A stretch of DNA of 50,464 nt from an uncultured Ruminococcus sp. GTDB lineage: Bacteria; Bacillota; Clostridia; Lachnospirales; Lachnospiraceae. The notes under the pieces were generated by a model. The model was given only the letters and a program-made list of their open reading frames with translations. It did no database searches and was not told the DNA's origin. The DNA lies in assembly GCA_900066355.1 (NCBI GenBank), contig FMEL01000008.1, positions 107,369 to 157,832 on the forward strand. The letters run 5' to 3'. The translations under genes were made by a program, and so were the position numbers. Positions within the stretch are counted from its first letter, which is position 1. Every line of letters starts with the position of its first letter. This document shows positions 1 through 8,656 of the stretch, piece after piece.

Positions 1-728
1 TCTGCCGTGTACTGGTCGGCGTTGGACTGCTGCACTTTTGTTTTCATTTTACGTACCTGATGCCATGTCATGAGTGCTGTCGGAATCGCCATGATTACAA
101 AAGCCATGAGCAGATCTGTAAAAAAGCGAGAGAACACTGTACCGTCATCTATATCCATCGGGCGTATTTTTTTGCCCTCAGAGATTCTCGAAAGCCCGCT
201 TTTCAAATCCCTGATCAATGACTGATAGCCGCCAAACGGATCATCTGCTTTCAGCCTTTCCTTACACTTATCCAGCATTTCTTCCTGAATGCTTTCTGTG
301 AAATCATCCTGCGTTTCCCCACGGAATACGATCGTAATATTTCTTGCATCCGGCTGATGAAAAATACACATTCCCTCATGAGTATCGCCATATCCGATTT
401 CATTCGTCTGCATAAATGTCGCTGCATACTGCCTGTAATCATGCTCCTTTCCTATATCAGGAGAAATAGCCAGCACCACATCATATTTATACTCATCATA
501 TATTTCAGCAAGCTCGTCCTCAAGCTCTGTATACTGTTCATCACTTAAGAGACCATACGCATCATATACCCATGTAAATTCTCCACCATCCGTTGTCTCA
601 TCTGCGTTATTTTCATCTATTGATGAAGCGGCAGACGTATCTGTGGCTGCAAAAGAAACCGCAGGCAAAACCATTCCAAGACTGACACTGAGCAATAAAC
701 CACTTAATAACAATCTTGTTTTTTTCAC
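1..728 (-). CDS. TPM-domain secreted/membrane protein (C-terminus beyond left edge)
   Basis: The frame is open from a GTG at 728 to the left edge, so the 3' end is missing. The N-terminus is a clear signal peptide: Lys-Lys, then a Leu/Ser-rich hydrophobic stretch ending near AVSFAA. A roughly 140-residue TPM-like domain follows (YDAYGLLSDEQYTELEDEL, then DVVLAIS, and RNITIVFRG). A transmembrane helix lies at about residue 200 (FFTDLLMAFVIMAIP). TPM proteins of Firmicutes are membrane-anchored with an extracellular domain of poorly defined role. The GTG directly abuts the stop of the upstream zinc-ribbon gene, so the two are almost certainly cotranscribed. The GTG is preferred because it begins the signal peptide (KKTRLLLSG). 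The family call is by recognition of sequence pattern, not by search. Confidence 0.72.
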   Translation of the reverse strand, partial: MKKTRLLLSGLLLSVSLGMVLPAVSFAATDTSAASSIDENNADETTDGGEFTWVYDAYGLLSDEQYTELEDELAEIYDEYKYDVVLAISPDIGKEHDYRQYAATFMQTNEIGYGDTHEGMCIFHQPDARNITIVFRGETQDDFTESIQEEMLDKCKERLKADDPFGGYQSLIRDLKSGLSRISEGKKIRPMDIDDGTVFSRFFTDLLMAFVIMAIPTALMTWHQVRKMKTKVQQSNADQYTA

Positions 729-1826
729 TCAGATCACCCCTTTCAGACGCAGTGCTGTAACAATTGCCGCCATTATAAGAGTCAGTGGAATATGATGCTT
801 AAACCAGTATTTGACTGCCAGCGTTTTTCCGACAGGAAGATCTCCTATCAGATGTCCGGTCTGACCATTCATTGCAAATGAATATGTCTGTCCATTCCAT
901 TTTGTATTGAGAAACCATACCGGGAACAGTCCATATTTCACCTGTCCTTTATTTGTCACAGTAATCTTTTCTTTCTTAGTGGTTACTGTTTCATAGCATT
1001 CAACAGAATCCCGGAAGCCTTCCCGCACACTCTGCTCCATCCGCTCATAAACTCTTGCAGTCAGATCATCCGGCTCCTGATCATATTTATCCGCCATATA
1101 TCCGGAAAGATAGGACAGATTAAACTCTTTGAGATCAACATAATCATAAGGCTCTATTGCCTCCATCATCGTGTTATCGATCCCTTTTGAACCATCCACC
1201 GGAATTTTCTGAAACTTCATTTTACCGGCACGTACTACGCGATAATGACTGGTCTCTGTATATGTATAATCATCATCATCCCAAACTCTGCTTCTGGTCG
1301 CATCATACTGGAATCTTCCTGCCGTATCCAGATCAAACAGCCAGAATGGTACATAAACCGCCTTGATCTCCTCAATATGATTTTCATTTTTGAACACCCT
1401 GGGCAGAAGCGGTTTCTTTTCGTAGTGCTTCTTAAGCGCCTCTATTGCTTCTTTTTTGGATTTTTTAAACGGGATCACATAATCAGGACGATAGGTATCT
1501 GCAAATTGCTCCGGCATGATCATCGGGTTATCACAGTACGGACAAATAGTTGCACCTGTTGTCTTTTCTGCAAGCACCTCAGCTCCGCAGGACGGACAGC
1601 TCCACACCGCCATGTTTTCCTTTTCGTCTGACTGCCACTGTTCCGGCTCAAATCCTTCCCAATGAGTCGTTGTATCTTCTTTTACTGTGTCCTGCTGCTC
1701 TGCAAGCTGTTCCAATTCTTCCAGTGAATATGTGTTTCCACAGTATTCACATTTCATTTTCTGAGATTTACTGTCAAACGCAAGGCCAGCAGAACAATTT
1801 GGGCATTTGTAATTTACTGTATCCAT
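729..1826 (-). CDS. TFIIB-type double zinc-ribbon protein with C-terminal membrane segment
   Basis: A 365-residue protein. Residues 8-32 hold a first ribbon (CPNC...CEYC). A second ribbon at about 77-99 has CPSC and CPYC. The middle is a mixed alpha/beta region rich in Tyr and Asp. It contains VYVPFWLFDLD and, later, YGLFPVWFLNTKW, two similar halves each built around a Pro-Val-Trp/Phe-like strand. The last 25 residues form a hydrophobic helix (HHIPLTLIMAAIVTAL), so the protein is probably tail-anchored. No enzymatic motif is visible and the function is unknown. It sits between a YdjI-like SPFH gene and a TPM-domain gene on the same strand, a set suggesting a membrane-associated complex. The start is supported by an AAGGAA site 6 bases upstream. 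Confidence 0.7.
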   Translation of the reverse strand: MDTVNYKCPNCSAGLAFDSKSQKMKCEYCGNTYSLEELEQLAEQQDTVKEDTTTHWEGFEPEQWQSDEKENMAVWSCPSCGAEVLAEKTTGATICPYCDNPMIMPEQFADTYRPDYVIPFKKSKKEAIEALKKHYEKKPLLPRVFKNENHIEEIKAVYVPFWLFDLDTAGRFQYDATRSRVWDDDDYTYTETSHYRVVRAGKMKFQKIPVDGSKGIDNTMMEAIEPYDYVDLKEFNLSYLSGYMADKYDQEPDDLTARVYERMEQSVREGFRDSVECYETVTTKKEKITVTNKGQVKYGLFPVWFLNTKWNGQTYSFAMNGQTGHLIGDLPVGKTLAVKYWFKHHIPLTLIMAAIVTALRLKGVI

Positions 1827-1847
1827 ACATTATTCCTTCCACAATGC

Positions 1848-3050
1848 TTATGGTCTCGGTTTTCCGCATTCCTGACAGAATTTACCGGTGTTTGTTGCTC
1901 CACAGCTGCAGGTCCACGGTCCCGCCGGGCGCGGCTGGCCACACTCCTGGCAGAATTTTCCGGTATTGACTGCTCCACAGCTGCAGGTCCATCCGCCGGC
2001 ATTCTGTGGCTGAGCCTGCGGCTGCATCGGCTGCGCCTGTTGTGTTCCCATCGCAAATAAATTCTGTGCATTCACTCCACCTGCATTTGCTGCCATATTC
2101 AGTCCTGCAAATGCCATTGCCGGTCCGGCATTCTGATTGGAAGCTGCCGCCTGCATCGCACTTGCCTGTGCACCGACCATATGTGCCGCTGCCATTGTCG
2201 GATTACGGAATGCTGCATTCCTCTGAAGTTCTTTGATCATTGCCTCATCTTCTTCGGAAGCCTTTACGCTGGATACGCCAAGTGAAACAATGCAGATTCC
2301 TCGTAAATTGTTCCATTTTTCGGAAAGTACCTGATTCAGTGCATCAGAAAGTTCCTGTGTATGTCCCGGAAGTGCACTGTAACGGATTCCCTGTTCGGAA
2401 ATTCTGGCAAATGCCGGCTGCAGGGCAGTCATAAGCTCACTCTTTAACTGGCCGTCGATTTCTTCTCTCTCGTAGTCTTCTTCCACATTGCCACATACAT
2501 TGGTATAAAAAAGAATCGGGTTTGCAATACGATAGCTGTATTCACCAAAGCATTTGATGGAAATATCGATATCCAGTCCGACGTTGGCATCAACTACACG
2601 GAAAGGTACCGGATTCGGTGTGCCGTATTTGTTGCCTACAAGTTCTTTGGTATTGACAAAATAAACTCTCTGATCCTTCGGGGTTTCTCCTCCGAATGTA
2701 AAACGCTTGCCGATCTGCTGGAAAACATTACGAATTCCCTCTCCAAGATCTCCACAGAAAACAGATGGTTCAGTGGACATATCATACTTGTATTCTCCCG
2801 GCTCTGCACATACATCTACGACCTTACCCTGCTCTACGATCAGCATACACTGTCCGTCATTGACTGCAATTACAGAACCATTTGAAATAATATTCTCTGA
2901 GCCGTGTTTGTTGGATGATCTTCCGGATACTTTTTTGTGTGCCTTTGTGATCAGAACATCCGCCGGCATGGCTTCACAGTAAAAATATTCTTTCCACTGG
3001 TCAGCCAGTACACCACCTGCTGCCCCTGCTGCTGCTTTAATCAATCCCAT
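1848..3050 (-). CDS. ydjI: SPFH-domain protein, YdjI-like, with two C-terminal zinc ribbons
   Basis: A 400-residue protein with a strong AAGGAGG site. Residues about 40-280 form an SPFH/band-7-like region like that of B. subtilis YdjI (also annotated virion core protein). Recognisable pieces are the N-terminal EYFYCEAMPADVLITKAHKK, GKVVDVCAEPGEYKYD, and a helical region ending in SVKASEEDEAMIKELQ. An Ala/Gln/Met-rich linker (about 280-350) leads to two near-identical zinc ribbons (WTCSCGA.NTGKFCQEC.G.PRP), about 29 residues apart, that look like an internal duplication. SPFH proteins scaffold membrane microdomains. B. subtilis YdjI has been linked to membrane-stress responses; the role here is inferred. 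It lies just upstream of the double zinc-ribbon protein, probably in one transcript. Confidence 0.75.
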   Translation of the reverse strand: MGLIKAAAGAAGGVLADQWKEYFYCEAMPADVLITKAHKKVSGRSSNKHGSENIISNGSVIAVNDGQCMLIVEQGKVVDVCAEPGEYKYDMSTEPSVFCGDLGEGIRNVFQQIGKRFTFGGETPKDQRVYFVNTKELVGNKYGTPNPVPFRVVDANVGLDIDISIKCFGEYSYRIANPILFYTNVCGNVEEDYEREEIDGQLKSELMTALQPAFARISEQGIRYSALPGHTQELSDALNQVLSEKWNNLRGICIVSLGVSSVKASEEDEAMIKELQRNAAFRNPTMAAAHMVGAQASAMQAAASNQNAGPAMAFAGLNMAANAGGVNAQNLFAMGTQQAQPMQPQAQPQNAGGWTCSCGAVNTGKFCQECGQPRPAGPWTCSCGATNTGKFCQECGKPRP

Positions 3051-3074
3051 ACGTAAATACCTCCTTATTATTGG

Positions 3075-4319
3075 TTATGAAAGTTTATGAATAAACAATC
3101 CGCTTCGAAGTTTCGGTTCAAACCAGGTCGACTTCGGCGGCATCAGTTTACTTTCGTCCGCAATCTGCATCAGATCCTCCATCGCAGTCGGGAACATGGC
3201 AAACGCCACGCCTCCCGTCGAATCCGCAATCTGTGCAAGTTCGCTTAATTTGTGGTTGCCTCCTACGAAACGGATACGCTGATCCGTGCGAGGATCACCG
3301 ATTCCGAGAATCGGTGAAAGAACTTTTTCCTGAAGAATCGAGACATCAAGCTGTCCTACAATGTCCTTCTTCACATAAACATCATCCCACGCTTTCAGAT
3401 GATACCAGTTTCCGCCCACATACATACCCATGCAGTGCTTTTCGACTGGTTTGCATGGAAATCCCGGCATGATCATCAGTTCAAAATTAAATTTCAGACT
3501 GGCAATAAACGCATGTTCATCCATACCATGAAGATCCTTTACCACACGATTATATGCAAGAATCGTGAGCTGATCGTACGGAAATACTACAGAAAGGAAA
3601 TAATTGAATTCCTCGGTTCCATCATAATCCGGATGCTCCGCACGTCTTTTCAGTCCGACTTTTACTGCAGAAGCAGCTCTGTGATGACCGTCTGCAATAT
3701 ATATAGAAGGAATCTCTCCAAACTGCTGTGCGATCATTGCCTTTTCTTTCTCGCCGTCGATCACCCATGCCCTGTGTCCGATCCCGTCATCAGCCGTAAA
3801 ATCGTAGACTGCTTCATGTGATGCTTTCCAGCCTTCCATCAGGTCAAGAAGCTCCTGCGGATATCTGCATGCCAGAAAGATCGGGCCGGTATTTGCATCA
3901 CAGGTATCCACATGGCGGATACGATCCTGCTCCTTATCTTCTCTTGTAAGCTCATGTTTCTTTACGACACCATTCATATAATCGTCGATAGAACAGCAGC
4001 CAACCAGTCCCGTCTGTGACCTGCCATTTCTTGTCAGTTCATAAATATAGTAGCACGGTGTCTCATCCTGCTTAAGGATACCATTTCTTTCCATATTCTG
4101 AAGATTTTCTCTTGCCTTGTCATAGACCTTTGCATCATACAGGTCGGTCTCATCCGGCAGATCCATCTCCGGGCGGTCTACATGCAAAAATGAATCTGGA
4201 TTCTTGTCTCCGATCAGCTTTGCTTCTTCGCGTGTTACAACATCATACGGAAGTGCCGCTACGGAAGAAGCCTTTTCCGGTATCGGCCGCAATGCTCGAA
4301 AAGCCTGAAAAACAGCCAT
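3075..4319 (-). CDS. DUF1015 family protein
   Basis: A 414-residue protein matching the DUF1015 pattern over its full length. It begins FQAFRALRPIPEKA with VAALPYDVV, a signature of the family. Later come YIYELTRNGRSQTGLVGC, IYIADGHHRAASA (the most conserved core, with Asp-Gly-His-His), and VGGNHKLSELAQ. The molecular function of the family is not established. The DGHHR motif suggests a catalytic or ligand-binding site. In many Clostridia this gene is near serine-biosynthesis genes, which are not seen here. It has its own promoter at 4369-4397 and an AAAAGGAG ribosome binding site. It is divergent from ygeX and separated from it by 233 bp. Confidence 0.85.
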   Translation of the reverse strand: MAVFQAFRALRPIPEKASSVAALPYDVVTREEAKLIGDKNPDSFLHVDRPEMDLPDETDLYDAKVYDKARENLQNMERNGILKQDETPCYYIYELTRNGRSQTGLVGCCSIDDYMNGVVKKHELTREDKEQDRIRHVDTCDANTGPIFLACRYPQELLDLMEGWKASHEAVYDFTADDGIGHRAWVIDGEKEKAMIAQQFGEIPSIYIADGHHRAASAVKVGLKRRAEHPDYDGTEEFNYFLSVVFPYDQLTILAYNRVVKDLHGMDEHAFIASLKFNFELMIMPGFPCKPVEKHCMGMYVGGNWYHLKAWDDVYVKKDIVGQLDVSILQEKVLSPILGIGDPRTDQRIRFVGGNHKLSELAQIADSTGGVAFAMFPTAMEDLMQIADESKLMPPKSTWFEPKLRSGLFIHKLS

Positions 4320-4368
4320 ATTTCTAGTCTCCTTTTTGTCTCATCTGTTGTGTATCAATATAAAATAT

Positions 4369-4397
4369 ATTGTACCATATCCTCCCTCTCTTTTCAA
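4369..4397 (-). promoter_or_regulatory. Sigma-A-type promoter for the DUF1015 gene
   Basis: Read on the minus strand: -35 TTGAAA (4392-4397), a 17-bp spacer, and -10 TACAAT (4369-4374). The gene start is about 50 bases downstream. The match to the housekeeping consensus is close and the spacing optimal. Activity is inferred. Confidence 0.65.
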
Positions 4398-4463
4398 TAA
4401 ATGCAACTTTTTTCTGGTATCCTTACTTTTTTTGTTAAAACCTAAAAATTTTTTTGATTTCTA

Positions 4464-4491
4464 TTGCAAAATCACATATTTATGATATGAT
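4464..4491 (+). promoter_or_regulatory. Promoter for the ygeX operon
   Basis: -35 TTGCAA (4464-4469), a 16-bp spacer, and -10 TATGAT (4486-4491), 61 bases before the ygeX ATG. The leader is AT-rich, with an AAGGAGG site at 4539-4545. No riboswitch or clear operator was recognised between the two divergent promoters. Confidence 0.55.
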
Positions 4492-4552
4492 AGAATCAGC
4501 TAGAAAAGAAAAATTATGAGTTCTAAAGATTTTTTTTAAGGAGGTTTTTCTC

Positions 4553-5782
4553 ATGACTGAAGGTTTAAAATGGACCGTCAATCACGTTGCAAAGTCAGAC
4601 GATAAATATCTCGAATTAATGTCTGAAGAAAACGTGAAAAAAGCCAATGAATTTCACAAAAGTTTCCCACAATACACCGTTACTCCACTTCAGGATCTCG
4701 CCGCTCTGGCATCCTATCTTGGTGTAAAAAGCATCCATTGCAAAGATGAGTCCTATCGTTTCGGACTGAATGCATTCAAGGTTCTCGGTGGTTCCTACGC
4801 AATGGGACGTTACATAGCCAAAGAAATCGGTAAAGACATCAGTGAACTTCCATATGCAGTCCTTTCATCTGAAGCATTGAGAAAAGAATTCGGACAGGCT
4901 ACTTTCTTTACCGCAACTGACGGAAATCACGGACGCGGTGTTGCATGGGCAGCCAAACGTCTCGGACAGAAAGCTGTTGTACGTATGCCAAAAGGCACTA
5001 CCAAAACTCGCTTTGACAACATTGCCAAAGAAGGCGCTACTGTTACAATTGAAGAAGTCAATTATGATGACTGCGTAAGAATGGCCGCTGCCGAAGCCGC
5101 AAAGACTGAACACGGTGTCATGGTTCAGGATACCGCATGGGAGGGTTACGAAGAAATTCCTTCCTGGATCATGCAGGGATACGGAACCATGGTCATGGAA
5201 GCTGACCGGCAGTTAAAAGAAGCCGGTATCGACCGTCCGACACATGTATTTGTACAGGCTGGTGTTGGTTCCCTCGCCGGAGCTGTTGTTGGATATTTTG
5301 CTCACAAATATAAAGAAAATCCGCCGGTTATGGTTGTCTGCGAAGCAAGCGCTGCTGACTGCCTGTATCGTTCCGCCATGAAAGAATCCGGCGAACTCGT
5401 AAATGTCGGTGGTGATCTTGAAACCATCATGGCCGGTCTCGCATGTGGTGAAGCCAATACGATCGGATGGGATATTCTTCGAAACCATGTTTCCGTATTT
5501 GCCTCCTGCCCGGACTGGATGAGTGCAAAAGCAACCAGAATCTATGCAAACCCGCTCGGTAGTGATCCACACATTGTTTCCGGCGAATCCGGTTCTGTTC
5601 CGCTTGGACTGTGCTACACTGCGCTTCATGATGAAGATGCCAAAGACCTGAAAGAAGCACTGAAACTTGACGAAAGCTCAAACGTACTCGTTATCTCCAC
5701 AGAAGGCGACACCGACCCGGTACGTTATCGTGAGATCGTCTGGGACGGACTTTATGGAACCGATAAATCTTTAAGCAAATAA
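4553..5782 (+). CDS. ygeX: Diaminopropionate ammonia-lyase (YgeX/DpaL)
   Basis: A 409-residue fold-type II PLP enzyme that splits 2,3-diaminopropionate into pyruvate and two ammonia. The PLP lysine is K76 in GLNAFKVLGGS. The residues matching the two E. coli catalytic aspartates are D123 (TATDGNHG) and D193 (VQDTAWEGYEEIP). The glycine-rich phosphate loop is VQAGVGSLAGAVVG, near 235-248. Length agrees with the E. coli enzyme (about 400). It is the first gene of a plus-strand set followed 25 bases later by ygeY, and both families are linked to anaerobic purine/urate degradation. In that pathway it would convert the diaminopropionate backbone left from the ring into pyruvate, which the PFOR encoded 27 kb away could oxidise. 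Start set by AAGGAGG 7 bases upstream. Confidence 0.95.
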   Translation: MTEGLKWTVNHVAKSDDKYLELMSEENVKKANEFHKSFPQYTVTPLQDLAALASYLGVKSIHCKDESYRFGLNAFKVLGGSYAMGRYIAKEIGKDISELPYAVLSSEALRKEFGQATFFTATDGNHGRGVAWAAKRLGQKAVVRMPKGTTKTRFDNIAKEGATVTIEEVNYDDCVRMAAAEAAKTEHGVMVQDTAWEGYEEIPSWIMQGYGTMVMEADRQLKEAGIDRPTHVFVQAGVGSLAGAVVGYFAHKYKENPPVMVVCEASAADCLYRSAMKESGELVNVGGDLETIMAGLACGEANTIGWDILRNHVSVFASCPDWMSAKATRIYANPLGSDPHIVSGESGSVPLGLCYTALHDEDAKDLKEALKLDESSNVLVISTEGDTDPVRYREIVWDGLYGTDKSLSK

Positions 5783-5807
5783 GCAACTATATATGGGAGG
5801 AACTAAA

Positions 5808-7118
5808 ATGGATTACGAAAAAATCAAAGAAGCGGCTCAAAACTATCAGGATGATATGACCAGATTCTTAAGAGCCATCGTAAAAAACCCGGGCGAAAGC
5901 TGCGATGAGAGAAAGCACATCGAAACCATCGAAGCAGAAATGAAAAAGCTGAACTTCGACGAAGTTACCATTGATCCTCAGGGTAATGTTATCGGCTATA
6001 TGGGTAATGGTGACAAGATTCTTGCATTCGATGCACACATTGATACCGTTGGTATCGGCAACATCGAAAACTGGAATTTTGATCCATACGAAGGATATGA
6101 AACAGATGAAGAAATCGGCGGTCGTGGTGTATCTGATCAGTGCGGTGGTCTCGTATCTGCCGTATATGGTGCAAAGATCATGAAAGATATGGATCTGATT
6201 CCGGAAGGATACAAGATCATGGTTGTTGGAACTGTTCAGGAAGAAGACTGTGATGGTCTCTGCTGGCAGTATATCATTAATGAAGATAAGATCCGTCCGG
6301 AATTCGTTGTTTCCACAGAACCGACGGATGGCGGTATCTACAGAGGACAGCGTGGCCGTATGGAGATCCGTGTTGATGTCAAAGGTGTTTCCTGCCATGG
6401 TTCCGCACCGGAGCGTGGTGACAATGCCATCTACAAAATGGCCGACATCCTTCAGGACGTACGTTCCCTCAACGAAAACGATGATGCCGATGAGACAGAA
6501 ATCAAGGGACTCGTAAAAATGCTCAACCCGAAATACAATCCAGACTGGGAAGAGGCACGTTTCCTCGGACGCGGTACTGTAACTGTATCCCAGGTTTTCT
6601 ACACCTCTCCAAGCCGCTGTGCTGTTGCCGACTCCTGCGCAGTATCACTTGACCGTCGTATGACATTCGGTGAAACATGGGAAAGCTGCCTGGATGAGAT
6701 CCGCGCACTTCCAAGCGTTAAAAAATACGGAGATGACGTAGTCGTTTCCATGTACAACTATGACCGTCCATCTTACACAGGATGCAAATACGAAATCGAA
6801 TGCTACTTCCCGACATGGGCTATCCCGAAAGATCACAAAGTAACAAAAGCATTCGAAGACGCTTACAAACACCTTTACGGAGAAACACGTCTCGGAAACG
6901 CTGAAACAGAGGCAATGAGAAAAGCTCGCCCGCTGACCGACAAATGGACCTTCTCCACAAACGGCGTATCCATCATGGGACGTAACGGAATCCCATGCAT
7001 CGGATTCGGACCTGGTGCTGAAGCACAGGCACACGCACCGAACGAAAAAACATGGAAAGTAGACCTCGTAAGATGCGCCGCTGTATACGCAGCACTGCCT
7101 GGTTCTTACTGTAAGTAA
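5808..7118 (+). CDS. ygeY: YgeY family selenium-linked M20-type hydrolase
   Basis: A 436-residue metallo-amidohydrolase of the M20/ArgE/DapE superfamily, YgeY subgroup. Metal-site features are FDAHIDTVG (near residue 80), the acidic pair in VQEEDCDG (near 145), STEPTDG with the metal-binding Glu (near 170), and a C-terminal APNEKTW segment. A dimerisation domain begins after GQRGRMEIRVDVKG. An upstream in-frame ATG at 5793 is rejected because the GGGAGG ribosome binding site lies between it and the ATG at 5808. The substrate is unproven. Context in the urate/purine cluster suggests hydrolysis of an open-ring ureido or N-acylated diaminopropionate intermediate. It probably shares the ygeX transcript. 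A hairpin immediately after the stop may reduce readthrough into ygeW. Confidence 0.93.
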   Translation: MDYEKIKEAAQNYQDDMTRFLRAIVKNPGESCDERKHIETIEAEMKKLNFDEVTIDPQGNVIGYMGNGDKILAFDAHIDTVGIGNIENWNFDPYEGYETDEEIGGRGVSDQCGGLVSAVYGAKIMKDMDLIPEGYKIMVVGTVQEEDCDGLCWQYIINEDKIRPEFVVSTEPTDGGIYRGQRGRMEIRVDVKGVSCHGSAPERGDNAIYKMADILQDVRSLNENDDADETEIKGLVKMLNPKYNPDWEEARFLGRGTVTVSQVFYTSPSRCAVADSCAVSLDRRMTFGETWESCLDEIRALPSVKKYGDDVVVSMYNYDRPSYTGCKYEIECYFPTWAIPKDHKVTKAFEDAYKHLYGETRLGNAETEAMRKARPLTDKWTFSTNGVSIMGRNGIPCIGFGPGAEAQAHAPNEKTWKVDLVRCAAVYAALPGSYCK

Positions 7119-7122
7119 TCTC

Positions 7123-7224
7123 TTCCTGCTACAAGCAGGAAAGAATAACAAAGAACGAGCTTCTTTGAACTTCCAAAGAACGAGCTTCTTTGAACTACGC
7201 AAAGGGAGCGAAGCCCCGCTCCCT
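7123..7224. repeat. Cluster of four hairpins, including a tandem 23-bp palindromic repeat
   Basis: Four inverted repeats are packed behind ygeY. The first is an 8-bp stem TTCCTGCT/AGCAGGAA at 7123-7141. Two identical 23-base units follow at 7149-7171 and 7174-7196 (25-bp period), each an inverted repeat CAAAGAA-CGAGC-TTCTTTG. The last is an 8-bp stem AGGGAGCG/CGCTCCCT at 7203-7224. None has a clear T-tract. They look like an extragenic palindromic repeat family that could stabilise the 3' end of the ygeX-ygeY mRNA. Confidence 0.65.
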
Positions 7225-7242
7225 CTGCACACCCTTGGGGCT

Positions 7243-7374
7243 AAAACCACAATAGTAATACACAGTCAAATATGAAAATTACTGACTTTGCTCTGTTGGT
7301 ATGACATAAGACATAGATAAGCTTAGAATGGATAAATCTTAAGTTTAAGTCATCTATACTATTTTAGTGGTTTT
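7243..7374 (+). ncRNA. Candidate structured RNA leader upstream of ygeW
   Basis: A long-range stem closes this 132-base stretch: AAAACCAC (7243-7250) pairs with GTGGTTTT (7367-7374), and TAGTA (7253-7257) with TACTA (7357-7361). Inside are AGTCA/TGACT (7264-7268 with 7283-7287) and ATGAC/GTCAT (7301-7305 with 7349-7353), giving a nested multibranch layout. The right outer arm runs into TTTTT. No known riboswitch consensus was recognised. This gap (7119-7438) has no gene. The fold is inferred by eye in AT-rich DNA and could be chance. Confidence 0.3.
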
Positions 7375-7438
7375 TGCCGTCAGATGAATGAATATAAAAA
7401 AGGAATAACAAGCATTTCCTACATAAAAGGAGAAAAAA

Positions 7439-8632
7439 ATGAAAACTTTACAGGATTACATCGACAAGCTCAACAAACTCAACTTCAAAGAAATGTACAA
7501 CAACGACTTCTTCTGGACCTGGGACAAAACAGACGACGAACTGGAAGCAGTCTTCACCGTTGCTGACGCTCTCCGTTTCATGAGAGAACACAACATCTCC
7601 ACAAAAGTATTCGAAAGCGGTCTCGGAATCTCCATTTTCCGTGACAACTCCACACGTACACGTTTCTCTTTCGCTTCTGCATGCAACCTTCTTGGTCTGG
7701 AAGTGCAGGATCTCGATGAGAAAAAATCCCAGATCGCACACGGCGAAACTGTTCGCGAAACAGCAAACATGGTATCCTTCATGGCTGATGTAATCGGTAT
7801 CCGCGATGACATGTACATCGGTAAAGGCCATGCATACCAGAAAGAATTTATGGATGCAGTAACCGAAGGAAACAAAGATGGAATTCTCGAGCAGAGACCG
7901 ACCCTCGTAAACCTTCAGTGCGACGTCGACCATCCGACACAGTGTATGGCAGATATGCTCCACATCATCCACGAATTCGGCGGTGTTGAGAACCTCAAAG
8001 GCAAAAAACTTGCCATGACATGGGCTTACTCCCCATCCTACGGTAAACCACTCTCTGTTCCACAGGGTGTGATCGGACTGATGACACGTTTCGGTATGAA
8101 CGTTGTTCTTGCTCATCCGGAAGGATATGACGTAATGCCGGAAGTTGAAGAAATCGCAAAGAAAAACGCAGAAGCTACAGGCGGTTCCTTCACAAAAACA
8201 AACAGCATGGAAGAAGCATTCAAAGATGCAGATATCGTATATCCGAAGAGCTGGGCTCCATTCGCAGCTATGGAAAAACGTACTAACCTCTATGCAGATG
8301 GTGATTTCGACGGAATCGATAAACTCGAAAAAGAACTTCTCACTCAAAATGCAGAGCATAAAGACTGGGCATGCACAGAAGAACTCATGAAAACAACAAA
8401 AGATGGCAAAGCTCTGTATCTCCACTGCCTGCCTGCTGACATTACAGGTGTAAGCTGTGAGACAGGTGAAGTTGACGCATCCGTATTTGACCGTTACAGA
8501 ATCCCGCTTTACAAAGAGGCAAGCTTCAAACCATACATCATCGCAGCTATGATTCTTCTCGCTAAATTCGAAAATCCACAGAACATCCTGAAAAAACTGG
8601 AAGTAAAAGCTGCACCTAGAATTTTCGAATAA
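7439..8632 (+). CDS. ygeW: YgeW family knotted carbamoyltransferase
   Basis: A 397-residue transcarbamylase-family protein. The carbamoyl-phosphate loop is STRTR (residues 71-75, in NSTRTRFSFASA). HPTQ occurs in DVDHPTQCMADM, and HCLPAD near residue 328, all hallmarks of ATCase/OTCase folds. Length matches YgeW (about 396) rather than OTCase (about 330). YgeW is distinct from OTCase and its physiological substrate is not settled. In the urate-degradation model it runs in the phosphorolytic direction and yields carbamoyl phosphate for the carbamate kinase encoded 24 bases downstream. The start is fixed by AAAAGGAG 7 bases upstream. Its separation from ygeY by 320 structured bases hints at independent control. 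Confidence 0.92.
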   Translation: MKTLQDYIDKLNKLNFKEMYNNDFFWTWDKTDDELEAVFTVADALRFMREHNISTKVFESGLGISIFRDNSTRTRFSFASACNLLGLEVQDLDEKKSQIAHGETVRETANMVSFMADVIGIRDDMYIGKGHAYQKEFMDAVTEGNKDGILEQRPTLVNLQCDVDHPTQCMADMLHIIHEFGGVENLKGKKLAMTWAYSPSYGKPLSVPQGVIGLMTRFGMNVVLAHPEGYDVMPEVEEIAKKNAEATGGSFTKTNSMEEAFKDADIVYPKSWAPFAAMEKRTNLYADGDFDGIDKLEKELLTQNAEHKDWACTEELMKTTKDGKALYLHCLPADITGVSCETGEVDASVFDRYRIPLYKEASFKPYIIAAMILLAKFENPQNILKKLEVKAAPRIFE

Positions 8633-8656
8633 TCTTTCTGAATAAGGGTTTTTACA

